This document shows, in pieces, positions 1-6,778 of a stretch of DNA of 64,000 bases. The translations under genes were made by a program, and so were the position numbers. Numbering within the stretch: the first letter of the stretch is position 1; the number at the start of each line of letters is the position of its first letter. Source of the DNA: SB15 sp964639245 (GTDB taxonomy: Bacteria; Chloroflexota; Anaerolineae; Aggregatilineales; J027); contig CAZXCU010000012.1 of assembly GCA_964639245.1 (NCBI GenBank), positions 99,481-163,480 on the forward strand. Reading direction: 5' to 3'. Under the pieces are notes generated by a model. It was given only the letters and a program-made list of their open reading frames with translations, had not been told where the DNA came from and made no database searches.

Positions 1-329
1 CTATTGCCCCAATGAAGCGCCCGGTTGCTTTGAATCACCACACCACACGTTTTGAGAATCTTGCCTTGTTCAATGTCAGCGCCTACCCTCAACCAATGGA
101 TAAAGGTAATGAAACCCATATAAGCTGCGGGGAGAGTCATTATACAACCGAGATAAAAGTCAGCTAGCCCGCCCATCACAAGCCCCAACATGAGCAAGAA
201 TAGCGCCCCCCAAACTTGTTGCGAACGTTTCCGCCACCAGATATTTGACAGCACTTTGCGCTGTCGGCTGGTAAGTTTGCCTGCTTCATTGGCAATTAAA
301 TCTTCCTCCGTAAAATCAAACACGCTCAT
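1..329 (-). CDS. Small two-TM membrane protein, C-terminus cut by window edge
   Basis: The reverse strand has an open frame from the ATG at 329-327 running off the left edge with no stop, giving at least 109 residues. The N-terminus (MSVFDFTEEDLIANEAGKL) is acidic and is followed by a basic stretch (RQRKVL, WWRKRSQQ). Two hydrophobic segments follow, roughly residues 39-56 and 60-80. The end visible in the window is soluble. An acidic N-terminus, a basic stretch and two TM helices suggest a small membrane-anchored protein of unknown role. It is divergent from the next gene, with about 75 bp between the start codons. I do not recognise a named family, and the true length is unknown. Confidence 0.6.
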   Translation of the reverse strand, partial: MSVFDFTEEDLIANEAGKLTSRQRKVLSNIWWRKRSQQVWGALFLLMLGLVMGGLADFYLGCIMTLPAAYMGFITFIHWLRVGADIEQGKILKTCGVVIQSNRALHWGN

Positions 330-339
330 GAGTCAGTTT

Positions 340-369
340 TTGGCCTTGCTCATCGTTTGCCCCTATAAT
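340..369 (+). promoter_or_regulatory. Sigma-70-type promoter for the Nif11-like gene
   Basis: TTGGCC at 340-345, an 18-bp spacer and TATAAT at 364-369 form a plausible housekeeping promoter. The start codon lies 35 bp downstream, preceded by the ribosome binding site AAGGAGA at 391-397. The -35 box overlaps the region just upstream of the divergent membrane protein gene. Confidence 0.55.
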
Positions 370-403
370 ACCCCTACACGAATCCATTGTAAGGAGAAAC
401 AAA

Positions 404-637
404 ATGGCAGACCAACAAGACCTGCTCCAATTTGTACAAAAGTTGGCGCAAGATGGCGAAATTCAAAAAATTCTGGCGGATGGCATTGACTCCGGTGATA
501 TTGATGACCTGCTGCGGCTAGCGAAAAAATATGGCTTGACGGATATTGCCCCCAAAGAACTCCGGGACATTCTGGAAAATTACCAGCAGATTGATGATGG
601 GGTCATTGGCGGGTTGTTGAAGAAATTTTTCGGTTAG
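404..637 (+). CDS. Nif11-like small helical protein
   Basis: A 77-residue protein with a strong AAGGAGA ribosome binding site 7 bp upstream. Residues 6-56 have the helical spacing of the Nif11 domain: a hydrophobic LLQFVQKLAQD start, then IQKILAD, a short acidic turn, LLRLAKKYGL and KELRDIL. The tail contains a Gly-Gly (VIGG) followed by the short basic-aromatic end LLKKFFG. Nif11 domains occur both as free proteins and as leader peptides of ribosomally made natural products. No lanthionine or radical-SAM maturase lies nearby, so a leader role is not supported. The family assignment rests on pattern only. It is followed at 650-668 by a small GC hairpin before the next gene. Confidence 0.45.
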   Translation: MADQQDLLQFVQKLAQDGEIQKILADGIDSGDIDDLLRLAKKYGLTDIAPKELRDILENYQQIDDGVIGGLLKKFFG

Positions 638-685
638 AATATCAAATCGGGGCGGATAAACTCCGCCCAATAGTAGGAGTCAACC

Positions 686-904
686 ATGACCGAGTTACTT
701 GAAAAAGCGTTTGAAAAAGCCTCAGCGCTGTCGGATTCTGAACAGGATTTATTCGCAGCATGGATCTTGGAAGAGCTAGAGGATGAATTGCGTTGGAATC
801 TTGCATTTGCGAAATCGCAGGCTGTCCTTGCACGATTGGCAGAGGAAGCATTGGCAGAATTTGAGGCCGGTCACACCGAACCTTTAGACCTTGATACCTT
901 ATGA
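686..904 (+). CDS. Antitoxin-like small helical protein
   Basis: A 72-residue acidic, helical protein starting at ATG 686 with TAGGAG 8 bp upstream. The ending (ALAEFEAGHTEPLDLDTL) and the body (ALSDSEQDLFAAWILEELE) match the layout of the small antitoxins that precede RelE-type or PIN-type toxins in Chloroflexota and Cyanobacteria. No intact toxin follows: the bases directly after the TGA hold only an in-frame remnant (905-1042). It is therefore best read as an orphan antitoxin or a decayed toxin-antitoxin locus. The functional assignment is inferred from composition and the C-terminal pattern. Confidence 0.55.
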   Translation: MTELLEKAFEKASALSDSEQDLFAAWILEELEDELRWNLAFAKSQAVLARLAEEALAEFEAGHTEPLDLDTL

Positions 905-1042
905 ATTCACACATCAACGGAACAAATCATCATTGAGCATGATGTAAATGACAAACCCCTGGTGGATGCCCTCGTACAGGCAGGCATTCCGCGTGACCGC
1001 ATTGTGTTGAAATACATGGGCGAGTCCGCAAAATCTTATTAA
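905..1042 (+). pseudogene. Remnant of a XisI-like C-terminal domain (tentative)
   Basis: In the same frame as the antitoxin, directly after its TGA, the sequence reads through 45 codons (IHTSTEQIIIEHD, then DALVQAGIPRDRIVLKY) to TAA at 1040-1042. No start codon lies at a sensible place. The 'LV-AGIP-D-IVL' pattern resembles the C-terminus of XisI-type proteins, which pair with XisH in cyanobacteria and Chloroflexota. It looks like a truncated gene fused behind the antitoxin by deletion. Family assignment is weak. Confidence 0.35.
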
Positions 1043-1103
1043 CCCCCTCCCCTGACAAAATACACAAGTTTTTCATGACATTGAAAAATTTTTTACGAAA
1101 TCC

Positions 1104-1131
1104 TTGACTCGCGTTTGATTTGGGCTATACT
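1104..1131 (+). promoter_or_regulatory. Promoter of the lacI-type gene and sugar operon
   Basis: TTGACT (1104-1109), a 16-bp spacer and TATACT (1126-1131) form a good sigma-70 promoter. The predicted transcription start falls immediately before the 20-bp operator palindrome, an arrangement that allows autorepression. It also shows that an upstream ATG at 1120 lies inside the promoter and is not the translational start. Confidence 0.7.
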
Positions 1132-1140
1132 AAAAGTAAC

Positions 1141-1160
1141 TTTTGGGAGCGCTCCCAAAA
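1141..1160 (+). promoter_or_regulatory. LacI-family operator, perfect 20-bp palindrome
   Basis: TTTTGGGAGCGCTCCCAAAA is perfectly self-complementary and carries the central CG typical of LacI/GalR operators. It lies just downstream of the -10 box and 20 bp before the regulator's start codon. A second, near-identical site lies at 2223-2238, after the regulator and before the transporter operon. Confidence 0.85.
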
Positions 1161-1179
1161 TGCAAACGGATATAAACTT

Positions 1180-2205
1180 ATGACGCAAAAAAATGTTGAC
1201 CTCCACACAATTGAAGACATTGCCGCACTGAGTGGCTATTCCCGGTCAACCGTTTCCCGCGTCATTACCGGACATCCCAACGTGAGCGAACGCGCCCGCA
1301 ATAAAATTATGGCAGTGATTGCCGAACACCATTTCAGCCCGAACCCCGCAGCACAGGCATTGGCCTCGCAGCGTTCCCGTGTTCTCGGTGTCATCATCCC
1401 GCATATTGTGAGCGATTTGTTTAGTGATCCGTTTTTTCCGACGCTTTTACAGGGTGCAACCCTCAAAGCCCATGAATTTGATTACAGCATCACGCTCTGG
1501 CTCACCGGAGACACCACGGATGACATTCATTTTTATAACCGTGCGCTGAATCACCGTCTGTCCGATGGGTTGATTGTGGTCTCGGCGGTGCTGGATGAAG
1601 TCATCATGGGGCGGCTCAACGAGAGCGGCAAACCCTACATTCTGGTGGGGCGGCCTCCGTATGGACACACCGAAGCCAATTACGTGGATATTGATAACGT
1701 GGGCGCAGCCTATCAGATGACCACCTATCTGATTCAGCGCGGGTACGAACGAATTGCAATCATTCCCGGACGCGAAGGCCTGACTTCCAGCCAAGACCGC
1801 ATGGAAGGCTATAAAAATGCGCTGCGCGATGCAGGTTGCCCGCTCGACCCCCGCCTGATTGCGCCCTCAGGTCACTATACCGAGCAAGGCGGACGAGAAA
1901 GCATGGCTTCTTTGCTCCCGCTTCGTCCCGACGCGGTTTTTGCCGCCAGCGATGTGATGGCAATTGGCGCAATGCGGCTCATTCAGGAAGCCGGGCTGCG
2001 GGTTCCCGAAGATATTGCGGTGGCAGGGTTTGATAATATTCCGATGGCAGCACGGGCCAATCCGCCCCTGACCACCATCCACCAACCCATTCAAGATAGT
2101 GGGGCTGCCGCCGCCGAAGGTTTGATTAATATATTAGAAGGCCGACAGGAAATTCCCTACCGCAAATATTCGCCGGTAGAGCTTGTCGTTCGCGCTTCTG
2201 CCTAA
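1180..2205 (+). CDS. LacI-family transcriptional regulator of the sugar ABC operon
   Basis: A 341-residue repressor. The N-terminal helix-turn-helix (about residues 8-30: TIEDIAALSGYSRSTVSRV) is followed by the hinge region (NPAAQALASQ) and a periplasmic-binding-protein-like ligand domain, with ASDVMAIGAM, VAGFDNIPMA and the LTTIHQP motif near the end. The start at 1180 is chosen because the in-frame ATG at 1120 lies within the promoter and before the operator. The full length matches the family (about 330-345). It precedes a sugar solute-binding protein and two permeases and is flanked by two matching operators, so it very likely represses itself and the transporter until a sugar ligand binds. 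The ligand is unknown; the downstream GH1 enzyme suggests a beta-glucoside. Confidence 0.9.
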   Translation: MTQKNVDLHTIEDIAALSGYSRSTVSRVITGHPNVSERARNKIMAVIAEHHFSPNPAAQALASQRSRVLGVIIPHIVSDLFSDPFFPTLLQGATLKAHEFDYSITLWLTGDTTDDIHFYNRALNHRLSDGLIVVSAVLDEVIMGRLNESGKPYILVGRPPYGHTEANYVDIDNVGAAYQMTTYLIQRGYERIAIIPGREGLTSSQDRMEGYKNALRDAGCPLDPRLIAPSGHYTEQGGRESMASLLPLRPDAVFAASDVMAIGAMRLIQEAGLRVPEDIAVAGFDNIPMAARANPPLTTIHQPIQDSGAAAAEGLINILEGRQEIPYRKYSPVELVVRASA

Positions 2206-2222
2206 GTTTTTTTTAGCATACA

Positions 2223-2238
2223 CTGGGAGCGTTCCCAG
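2223..2238 (+). promoter_or_regulatory. Second LacI-family operator before the transporter genes
   Basis: CTGGGAGCGTTCCCAG is a near-perfect palindrome (one mismatched pair) and shares the core GGGAGCG-TCCC with the site at 1141-1160. It lies between the regulator stop (2205) and the solute-binding protein start (2350), so the regulator probably also controls transporter expression here. Confidence 0.75.
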
Positions 2239-2349
2239 AAAAGGAGAGTGCCTGACACAAGTTGTGGGAAAAAAACACGGGGTTTGCACCCCATGTCAAA
2301 AAATCCGTTCGCTGTACGAGAGCGAATTAAGTAAATTTAGGAGATCAAG

Positions 2350-3729
2350 ATGTTTAAACACCTTAAAGCCCTATTTATCCTGCTAATTGTAGCACTTCTG
2401 TTGGCTGCTGTGGCATTGCCTTCGCGTAAAACGGTTGTTTCTGCTCAAGAACCCGTGGTGGTTCAATGGTTTGTCGGTCTCGGCGCGGGTGGTCAACCCG
2501 AACAAATCGAAGCCCAAGAAGCGGTTGTCGAAGAATTCAACGCCTCCCATGATGATATTGAACTGGAATTGATTCTGGCGGACAACACCGTCGCTTATGA
2601 CACCCTCAGCACCTTGATTGCCTCCGGTGACTCCCCCGATATTATCGGCCCGGTGGGGATTCGCGGTTCCAATGCGTATGCGGGTCAATGGCTCGATCTC
2701 GAACCCCTGATTGAATCGACTGGCTACGATCTCTCCCGTTTTGACCCGGCGCTGGTGGACTTCTACCGTGTCGAAGGCGAAGGCCTGATTGGTCTGCCTT
2801 TCGGCGTGTTCCCCTCGTTCCTGTGGTTCAACCGTGACCTGTTTGATGCAGCCGGCTTGGCCTATCCTCCCGCCGCTTACGGGGAAACCTATGCCGACGG
2901 TGATGAATGGACAGTCGAAAAAATGGAAGAAGTTGCCATGCTGTTGACCCTCGATGAAAACGGCAACGATGCGACCTCGCCTGACTTTGACCCGACCAAA
3001 ATTGTGCAGTTCGGTTATGCTTCTCAGTGGCCTTCCGATGCCCGCGCCCTGTTCGCCACCCCCTTCGGCGGTGCTGACCTGTTGGACGACGAAGGCAACG
3101 CCGTGATCCCGCAAAACTGGGTTGATGCTGCCAACTGGTACTATGAAGGCATGTGGACAAAACACTTCATCCCCAACGATCCGTATGCTCAAAGCGATTT
3201 GCTCGCGGCGGGCAACGTGTTCTCCTCCGGTAACGTAGCGATGGCAGCCACCCACCTCTGGTACACCTGCTGCACGGGTGAAGTCACCAACTGGGACGCA
3301 GGCGCACTGCCTACCTACAATGGTGTGGTCACCGCCAAACTCCATGCCGATACCTTCCGTATTTTGAAAGACACCGAAAATCCAGAAGCCGCCTTTGAAG
3401 TGCTTTCCTACCTGTTGGGCGAAGCCTCTTTGACCCTGCTGGATGTGTACGGTGGGATGCCCGCCGACGCTGCTGACCAAGATGCCTTCTTTGCCGGGTT
3501 GGAAGAAAACTTCCCGCAGGGTGTGAACTGGCAAGTCGTCCTTGACAGCCAGGCCTATCCTGACGTTCCCAGCCATGAAGGGTACTTCCCGAATTTCCGT
3601 CAAGCAGACGAACGGCTCTCGGCTTTCATGACACTCATTCAAGGCACCGAAGGTCTGGATATCGCGGCGGAACTCGAAACCCTGCGTGCGGATTTGCAAG
3701 CCATCTTTGATGCCGAACCGGCCCAATAA
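2350..3729 (+). CDS. Extracellular sugar-binding protein of ABC importer
   Basis: A 459-residue extracytoplasmic solute-binding protein (family 1, MalE/UgpB type). The N-terminus is a signal peptide: basic MFKHLK, a hydrophobic core at about residues 8-24, and a probable SPase I site near VVSAQE. No lipobox cysteine is seen. The mature part has family hallmarks such as ASGDSPDIIGP (about residues 92-102), LPFGVFPSFLWFNRDLFDAAG and an EAAFEVLSYLL segment near the C-terminus. A TAGGAG ribosome binding site lies just upstream. It captures a carbohydrate outside the membrane and delivers it to the two permeases that follow. A hairpin after the stop probably makes it more abundant than the permeases. 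Confidence 0.92.
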   Translation: MFKHLKALFILLIVALLLAAVALPSRKTVVSAQEPVVVQWFVGLGAGGQPEQIEAQEAVVEEFNASHDDIELELILADNTVAYDTLSTLIASGDSPDIIGPVGIRGSNAYAGQWLDLEPLIESTGYDLSRFDPALVDFYRVEGEGLIGLPFGVFPSFLWFNRDLFDAAGLAYPPAAYGETYADGDEWTVEKMEEVAMLLTLDENGNDATSPDFDPTKIVQFGYASQWPSDARALFATPFGGADLLDDEGNAVIPQNWVDAANWYYEGMWTKHFIPNDPYAQSDLLAAGNVFSSGNVAMAATHLWYTCCTGEVTNWDAGALPTYNGVVTAKLHADTFRILKDTENPEAAFEVLSYLLGEASLTLLDVYGGMPADAADQDAFFAGLEENFPQGVNWQVVLDSQAYPDVPSHEGYFPNFRQADERLSAFMTLIQGTEGLDIAAELETLRADLQAIFDAEPAQ

Positions 3730-3750
3730 CTTCGACTCTCCATATGTGGT

Positions 3751-3776
3751 GGGGCGGCCTGTGCCGTCCCCCTTTT
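3751..3776 (+). terminator. Leaky terminator/processing hairpin between binding protein and permeases
   Basis: GGGGCGGC, a short loop and GCCGTCCCC followed by TTTT form a GC-rich hairpin with a one-base bulge, between the solute-binding protein stop (3729) and the permease start (3811). Hairpins at this position are common in sugar ABC operons and allow higher expression of the binding protein. Confidence 0.6.
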
Positions 3777-3810
3777 CTCCCATGCAAAACAGATTTTTGG
3801 AGTAAACCTC

Positions 3811-4794
3811 ATGGCAACAGTTGACCATGTTCAATCCTACCCCAATCCCACGAGTGTACCGCGTCAGGGACTAACATTGGAACAACGCCAGAGGCGGTGG
3901 GGATGGGTTTTTCTTTCACCTTGGATTTTTGGCTTTCTGGCGTTTACCGCCATTCCGATGATTGCCTCGCTGATTTTTACCTTTACCAGCTTTGAACTCA
4001 GCGCCCCCGAAAATGCCCGCTTTTTGTGTGAGGACGGGTTCAGCCATTGTTTTGATAACTACGAACGCCTGACGACTGACCCCGACTTACGCGATGCGCT
4101 ATGGGTCACAATTAAATATGCTTCGTTTGCGCTGCCCCTTTCGGTGATTATCCCGATTGGCTTGGCAACACTGCTCAACGCCAAAGCGCTCTGGGCCAAA
4201 CGGCTCTACCGCACCTTGTTTTATATGCCTTATATGGTGCCAACTGTCTCCATTATTTATATTTTTAATGGATTTTTGTCCGGTCAAGGCGGCTGGATGA
4301 ATCGTTTTCTGGAATGGGCGTTTGGGGTGCGCGGGCCAGATTGGTTGTTTGACCCCTTCTGGATTTACCCTGCCCTGTTTATTATTGGTATCTGGACAAC
4401 CGGCAATGCCATGTTGACTACGTTGGCGAGTATGCAAACCGTTCCGACGGATTTGTATGAAGCGGCGAAAGTCGACGGTGCAGGGCCGATTACCGCCTTC
4501 CGTAAAATTACGCTCCCCCTCATTTCCCCCGTGATTTTTTATAACTTAGTGCTGTCGGTGGTGGGGCTGTTCCGCTATTTCGATATTCCCTACATTCTCA
4601 AAAACGGCTCCGGCGACCCCGGCAACGCGACTTTGTTTTACAACGTTTATTTTTATCGCGTCGCCTTCCGTTTTCAGGACATGGGCTACGGTTCGACCCT
4701 AGCATGGCTGTTGTTTGCGATGGCAATGGCGGTAACCTTGTTCATTTTTGCGACAGGCCGCTATTGGGTATATTATGCAGGAGATAGAGACTAA
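3811..4794 (+). CDS. Sugar ABC transporter permease, MalF type
   Basis: A 327-residue inner-membrane permease with about six TM helices; the first is at about residues 30-55 (WGWVFLSPWIFGFLAF). The EAA loop, which contacts the ATPase, is clear: YEAAKVDGAGPITAFRKITL at about residues 215-235. It lacks a large MalF P2 loop, having only a short extracytoplasmic segment after TM1 (ENARFLCEDGFSHCFDNY, with two cysteines that could pair). The stop codon overlaps the next start (TAATG at 4792-4796), which indicates translational coupling with the second permease. It forms the transport channel for the sugar delivered by the 2350 protein. Confidence 0.93.
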   Translation: MATVDHVQSYPNPTSVPRQGLTLEQRQRRWGWVFLSPWIFGFLAFTAIPMIASLIFTFTSFELSAPENARFLCEDGFSHCFDNYERLTTDPDLRDALWVTIKYASFALPLSVIIPIGLATLLNAKALWAKRLYRTLFYMPYMVPTVSIIYIFNGFLSGQGGWMNRFLEWAFGVRGPDWLFDPFWIYPALFIIGIWTTGNAMLTTLASMQTVPTDLYEAAKVDGAGPITAFRKITLPLISPVIFYNLVLSVVGLFRYFDIPYILKNGSGDPGNATLFYNVYFYRVAFRFQDMGYGSTLAWLLFAMAMAVTLFIFATGRYWVYYAGDRD

Positions 4795-6359
4795 TGGCCG
4801 CCATAACCGAACATTCTTCCAAAACCATGAATAACACGTCGCCCTTCTACAGCAAACAACTGACTCAGTTTGGCACACGGGCGATGGTGACACTCTTGGC
4901 AACTATCATCCTTGCGGCGTTTCTTTCGCCGTTTGGCTACATGGCGGTAACTTCGCTGAAAAATCAGACGCAAATCGTGGATGGCGACCTGCTGCCCCGC
5001 ACCGCCGTGACCTACACCTATGAAGGCGAACTCATTCCTGAATATCAAGTGGCACAGGGTGGGAAATATCCGGTGTATCTGGTGGAACATGAAGGCGCGG
5101 TGCAAGAACTGGCGCTGGTGTTCAGCAACGAAGCACGTACCATTTTTGTGAACACCAAAAATCCCAACGCAGGCATTATCGAATTTGAAGGCATGATGGA
5201 AGGTCTTGTGCCTGCCACAGAAACCAAAATTTATAAATATTTTGGGGCCGATTACCCTGAATACGAAATTACCCGCAACAGCCAATATCCAGTGTACCTT
5301 GTGCCTACCGACGCAGGAACCATCGAATTGGCGCTGGCAAAACAGGGCGAAGCCGAGAGCGTGTTCGTAGACCCCGCCAATCAAGATGCCACACCCATTG
5401 TCTGGCAGGGAGATGTGACCACTTTAGAAACCGTCCAACTACCCATCGAATATACCCATCGGGGCAAAGCCCTACCCGAAGTCAGCATCACGCCCGGTTC
5501 AGAATATCCCTTGTATGTTGTACCGTTGGAAGGTGGCGAAAAAGAATTGGCGCTGGTCAAAGAAGGCCGTCCGGGACGCACCGACACCTACTACCTTGAC
5601 CCCGACAATCCCACCGAGACCATCATCTGGAATGAAGAATGGGTGCAAACGCTCCAACCCGTCAAAGAACTCGACCCGCAGTGGGACAATTACCCCACCG
5701 TCTGGCGTGAAATTGAATTTCCGCGTCTGCTGTTTAACACCGCTTTCATCGCAGTCGTAGGCTTGATTGGCACGGTGCTTTCCAGCATTTGTGTGGCCTA
5801 TGCCTTTGCGCGTTTCCCTCTGCCCGGTAAAAATATCCTGTTTCTCATTCTGGTTGCGACGATTGTGCTGCCGCGTCAGGTCACGCTTGTGCCAACCTAC
5901 GCCTTTTTCTCGGATAAATTTTTGGGCTGGACAGGCACATGGCTGCCGCTGATCGTGCCGCACTTTTTTGCCAATGCGTATAATGTTTTTCTGCTGCGGC
6001 AATATTTCCGTACTCTGCCGCGTGAACTGGATGAAGCCGCGATGATGGATGGGGCGGGGCCGTTCCGTATTCTGATTTCGGTCATCATCCCGCAAGCATG
6101 GCCGGCCATTGTAGCGGTGTCGTTGTTCCACTTTGTGTTTGCATGGAATGACTATTTTGAACCCTTGATTTATCTGTTGGGCGCACGCGATTTGCAGCCG
6201 ATTTCCGTCGGGATTCAGCAGTTCAACTATGTGTTTGACCAGCAGCGGCATCTCGTGCAGGCGACTTCCATGATGGCACTTGTCATTCCGGTGATTTTGT
6301 TCTTCGCCGCCCAGCGTGTGTTTATGCGCGGGGTGGTCGTGACCGGGGTGGACAAATAA
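4794..6359 (+). CDS. Sugar ABC permease, MalG type, with triple-repeat extracytoplasmic insert
   Basis: At 521 residues this is far longer than a usual MalG-type permease (about 280). TM1 is at about residues 30-55. About 260 extracytoplasmic residues follow before the remaining five TM helices (from about residue 310) and a normal EAA loop (ELDEAAMMDGAGPFRIL). The insert holds three tandem copies of an approximately 75-residue unit, each with 'YPVYLV' or 'YPLYVV', then 'ELALV', then 'F(V/L)D(P)xN' and a closing 'IVWQG'/'IIWNEEW' strand. Copies start near residues 78, 149 and 220. Single units of this type may serve as a P2-like docking platform for the binding protein. Three copies are unusual in my experience. 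No ABC ATPase gene follows, so a shared MsmK/MalK-type ATPase must energise the system. Confidence 0.9.
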   Translation: MAAITEHSSKTMNNTSPFYSKQLTQFGTRAMVTLLATIILAAFLSPFGYMAVTSLKNQTQIVDGDLLPRTAVTYTYEGELIPEYQVAQGGKYPVYLVEHEGAVQELALVFSNEARTIFVNTKNPNAGIIEFEGMMEGLVPATETKIYKYFGADYPEYEITRNSQYPVYLVPTDAGTIELALAKQGEAESVFVDPANQDATPIVWQGDVTTLETVQLPIEYTHRGKALPEVSITPGSEYPLYVVPLEGGEKELALVKEGRPGRTDTYYLDPDNPTETIIWNEEWVQTLQPVKELDPQWDNYPTVWREIEFPRLLFNTAFIAVVGLIGTVLSSICVAYAFARFPLPGKNILFLILVATIVLPRQVTLVPTYAFFSDKFLGWTGTWLPLIVPHFFANAYNVFLLRQYFRTLPRELDEAAMMDGAGPFRILISVIIPQAWPAIVAVSLFHFVFAWNDYFEPLIYLLGARDLQPISVGIQQFNYVFDQQRHLVQATSMMALVIPVILFFAAQRVFMRGVVVTGVDK

Positions 6360-6436
6360 ATTTTTGCGAGAGTGAGTCTACAAATGGTATTTTTTAGGCT
6401 CACTCTTACCTACAAATAAAGTTGTAAGGTCGTTTT

Positions 6437-6571
6437 AGAGACCGTCTGGAAATTCGGAATTTTCGCTTGTAGGGGCGGGGACAAGGGGCATTGCAAGGGA
6501 GACTTTGTTCCCGAAAATAGGCGAGCATATCCCGATTCCCGCCCTTGCGAGATAATATTCAGACAGTCTCT
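6437..6571. repeat. MITE-like element with 12-bp terminal inverted repeats
   Basis: The ends AGAGACCGTCTG (6437-6448) and CAGACAGTCTCT (6560-6571) are inverted copies with one mismatch and enclose about 110 bp that contain no ORF. One end motif, CAGACGGTCTCT, recurs at 53303-53314. The internal part carries GTAGGGGCGGGG, similar to other short repeats in the window. No target-site duplication is obvious. This lies within the gene-free stretch 6360-6778. Confidence 0.5.
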
Positions 6572-6600
6572 TAGTGCTGTATCCGATAAATTAGTTCAGA

Positions 6601-6649
6601 GGGTGGGTTACAGATGTTTCACATCTTTCTCCGTTGGAGACCCACCCCT
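6601..6649. repeat. GGGTGGGT-type palindromic intergenic repeat
   Basis: GGGTGGGTT and GACCCACCCCTA form an imperfect dyad around 'tttcacatctttctccg'. The motif GGGTGGGTC...GACCCACCC recurs at 23646-23710 and, as a variant, at 48910-48936. Nearby ATAAATTA and TAATTTAT stretches also pair, extending the possible hairpin. There is no coding potential. Confidence 0.5.
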
Positions 6650-6681
6650 ACCGAAAAACCAATTTATTAGGTGAAAATTCT

Positions 6682-6725
6682 GTAGGGGGAGGTGCTAAGG
6701 ACGCGCAGTCCGTCGCCTCCCCTAC
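6682..6725. repeat. GTAGGGGGAGG palindromic repeat
   Basis: GTAGGGGGAGG and CCTCCCCTAC are inverted arms separated by 22 bases containing a second small dyad (GGACGCGCAGTCC). It is the third repeat in the 6360-6778 gap. The rest of that gap holds no gene that I can see apart from the ribosome binding site of the GH1 gene (AAAGGA at 6765-6770). Confidence 0.5.
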
Positions 6726-6778
6726 GAAAGAACTTACCGGATGAAGCACTTAGTGCGTTAATCAAAGGAACAGAGAGC

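Noticed and set aside
190..489. 99-codon frame over the first genes
   Set aside because: It spans a promoter and ribosome binding site and is antisense to a membrane protein gene; the translation has no structure.
1120..1179. Upstream ATG as the start of the first LacI protein
   Set aside because: It lies inside the promoter and operator; ATG 1180 gives a normal LacI N-terminus.
2383..3834. 483-codon open frame antisense to the binding-protein gene
   Set aside because: It is fully opposite a clear family protein with signal peptide and ribosome binding site, and its own sequence has no domain or hydrophobic pattern; it is a composition artefact.
6692..6778. N-terminal extension of the beta-glucosidase
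   Set aside because: The extension is encoded by a palindromic repeat and lacks family similarity; FLWGTATSSYQIEG fits a start at 6779.
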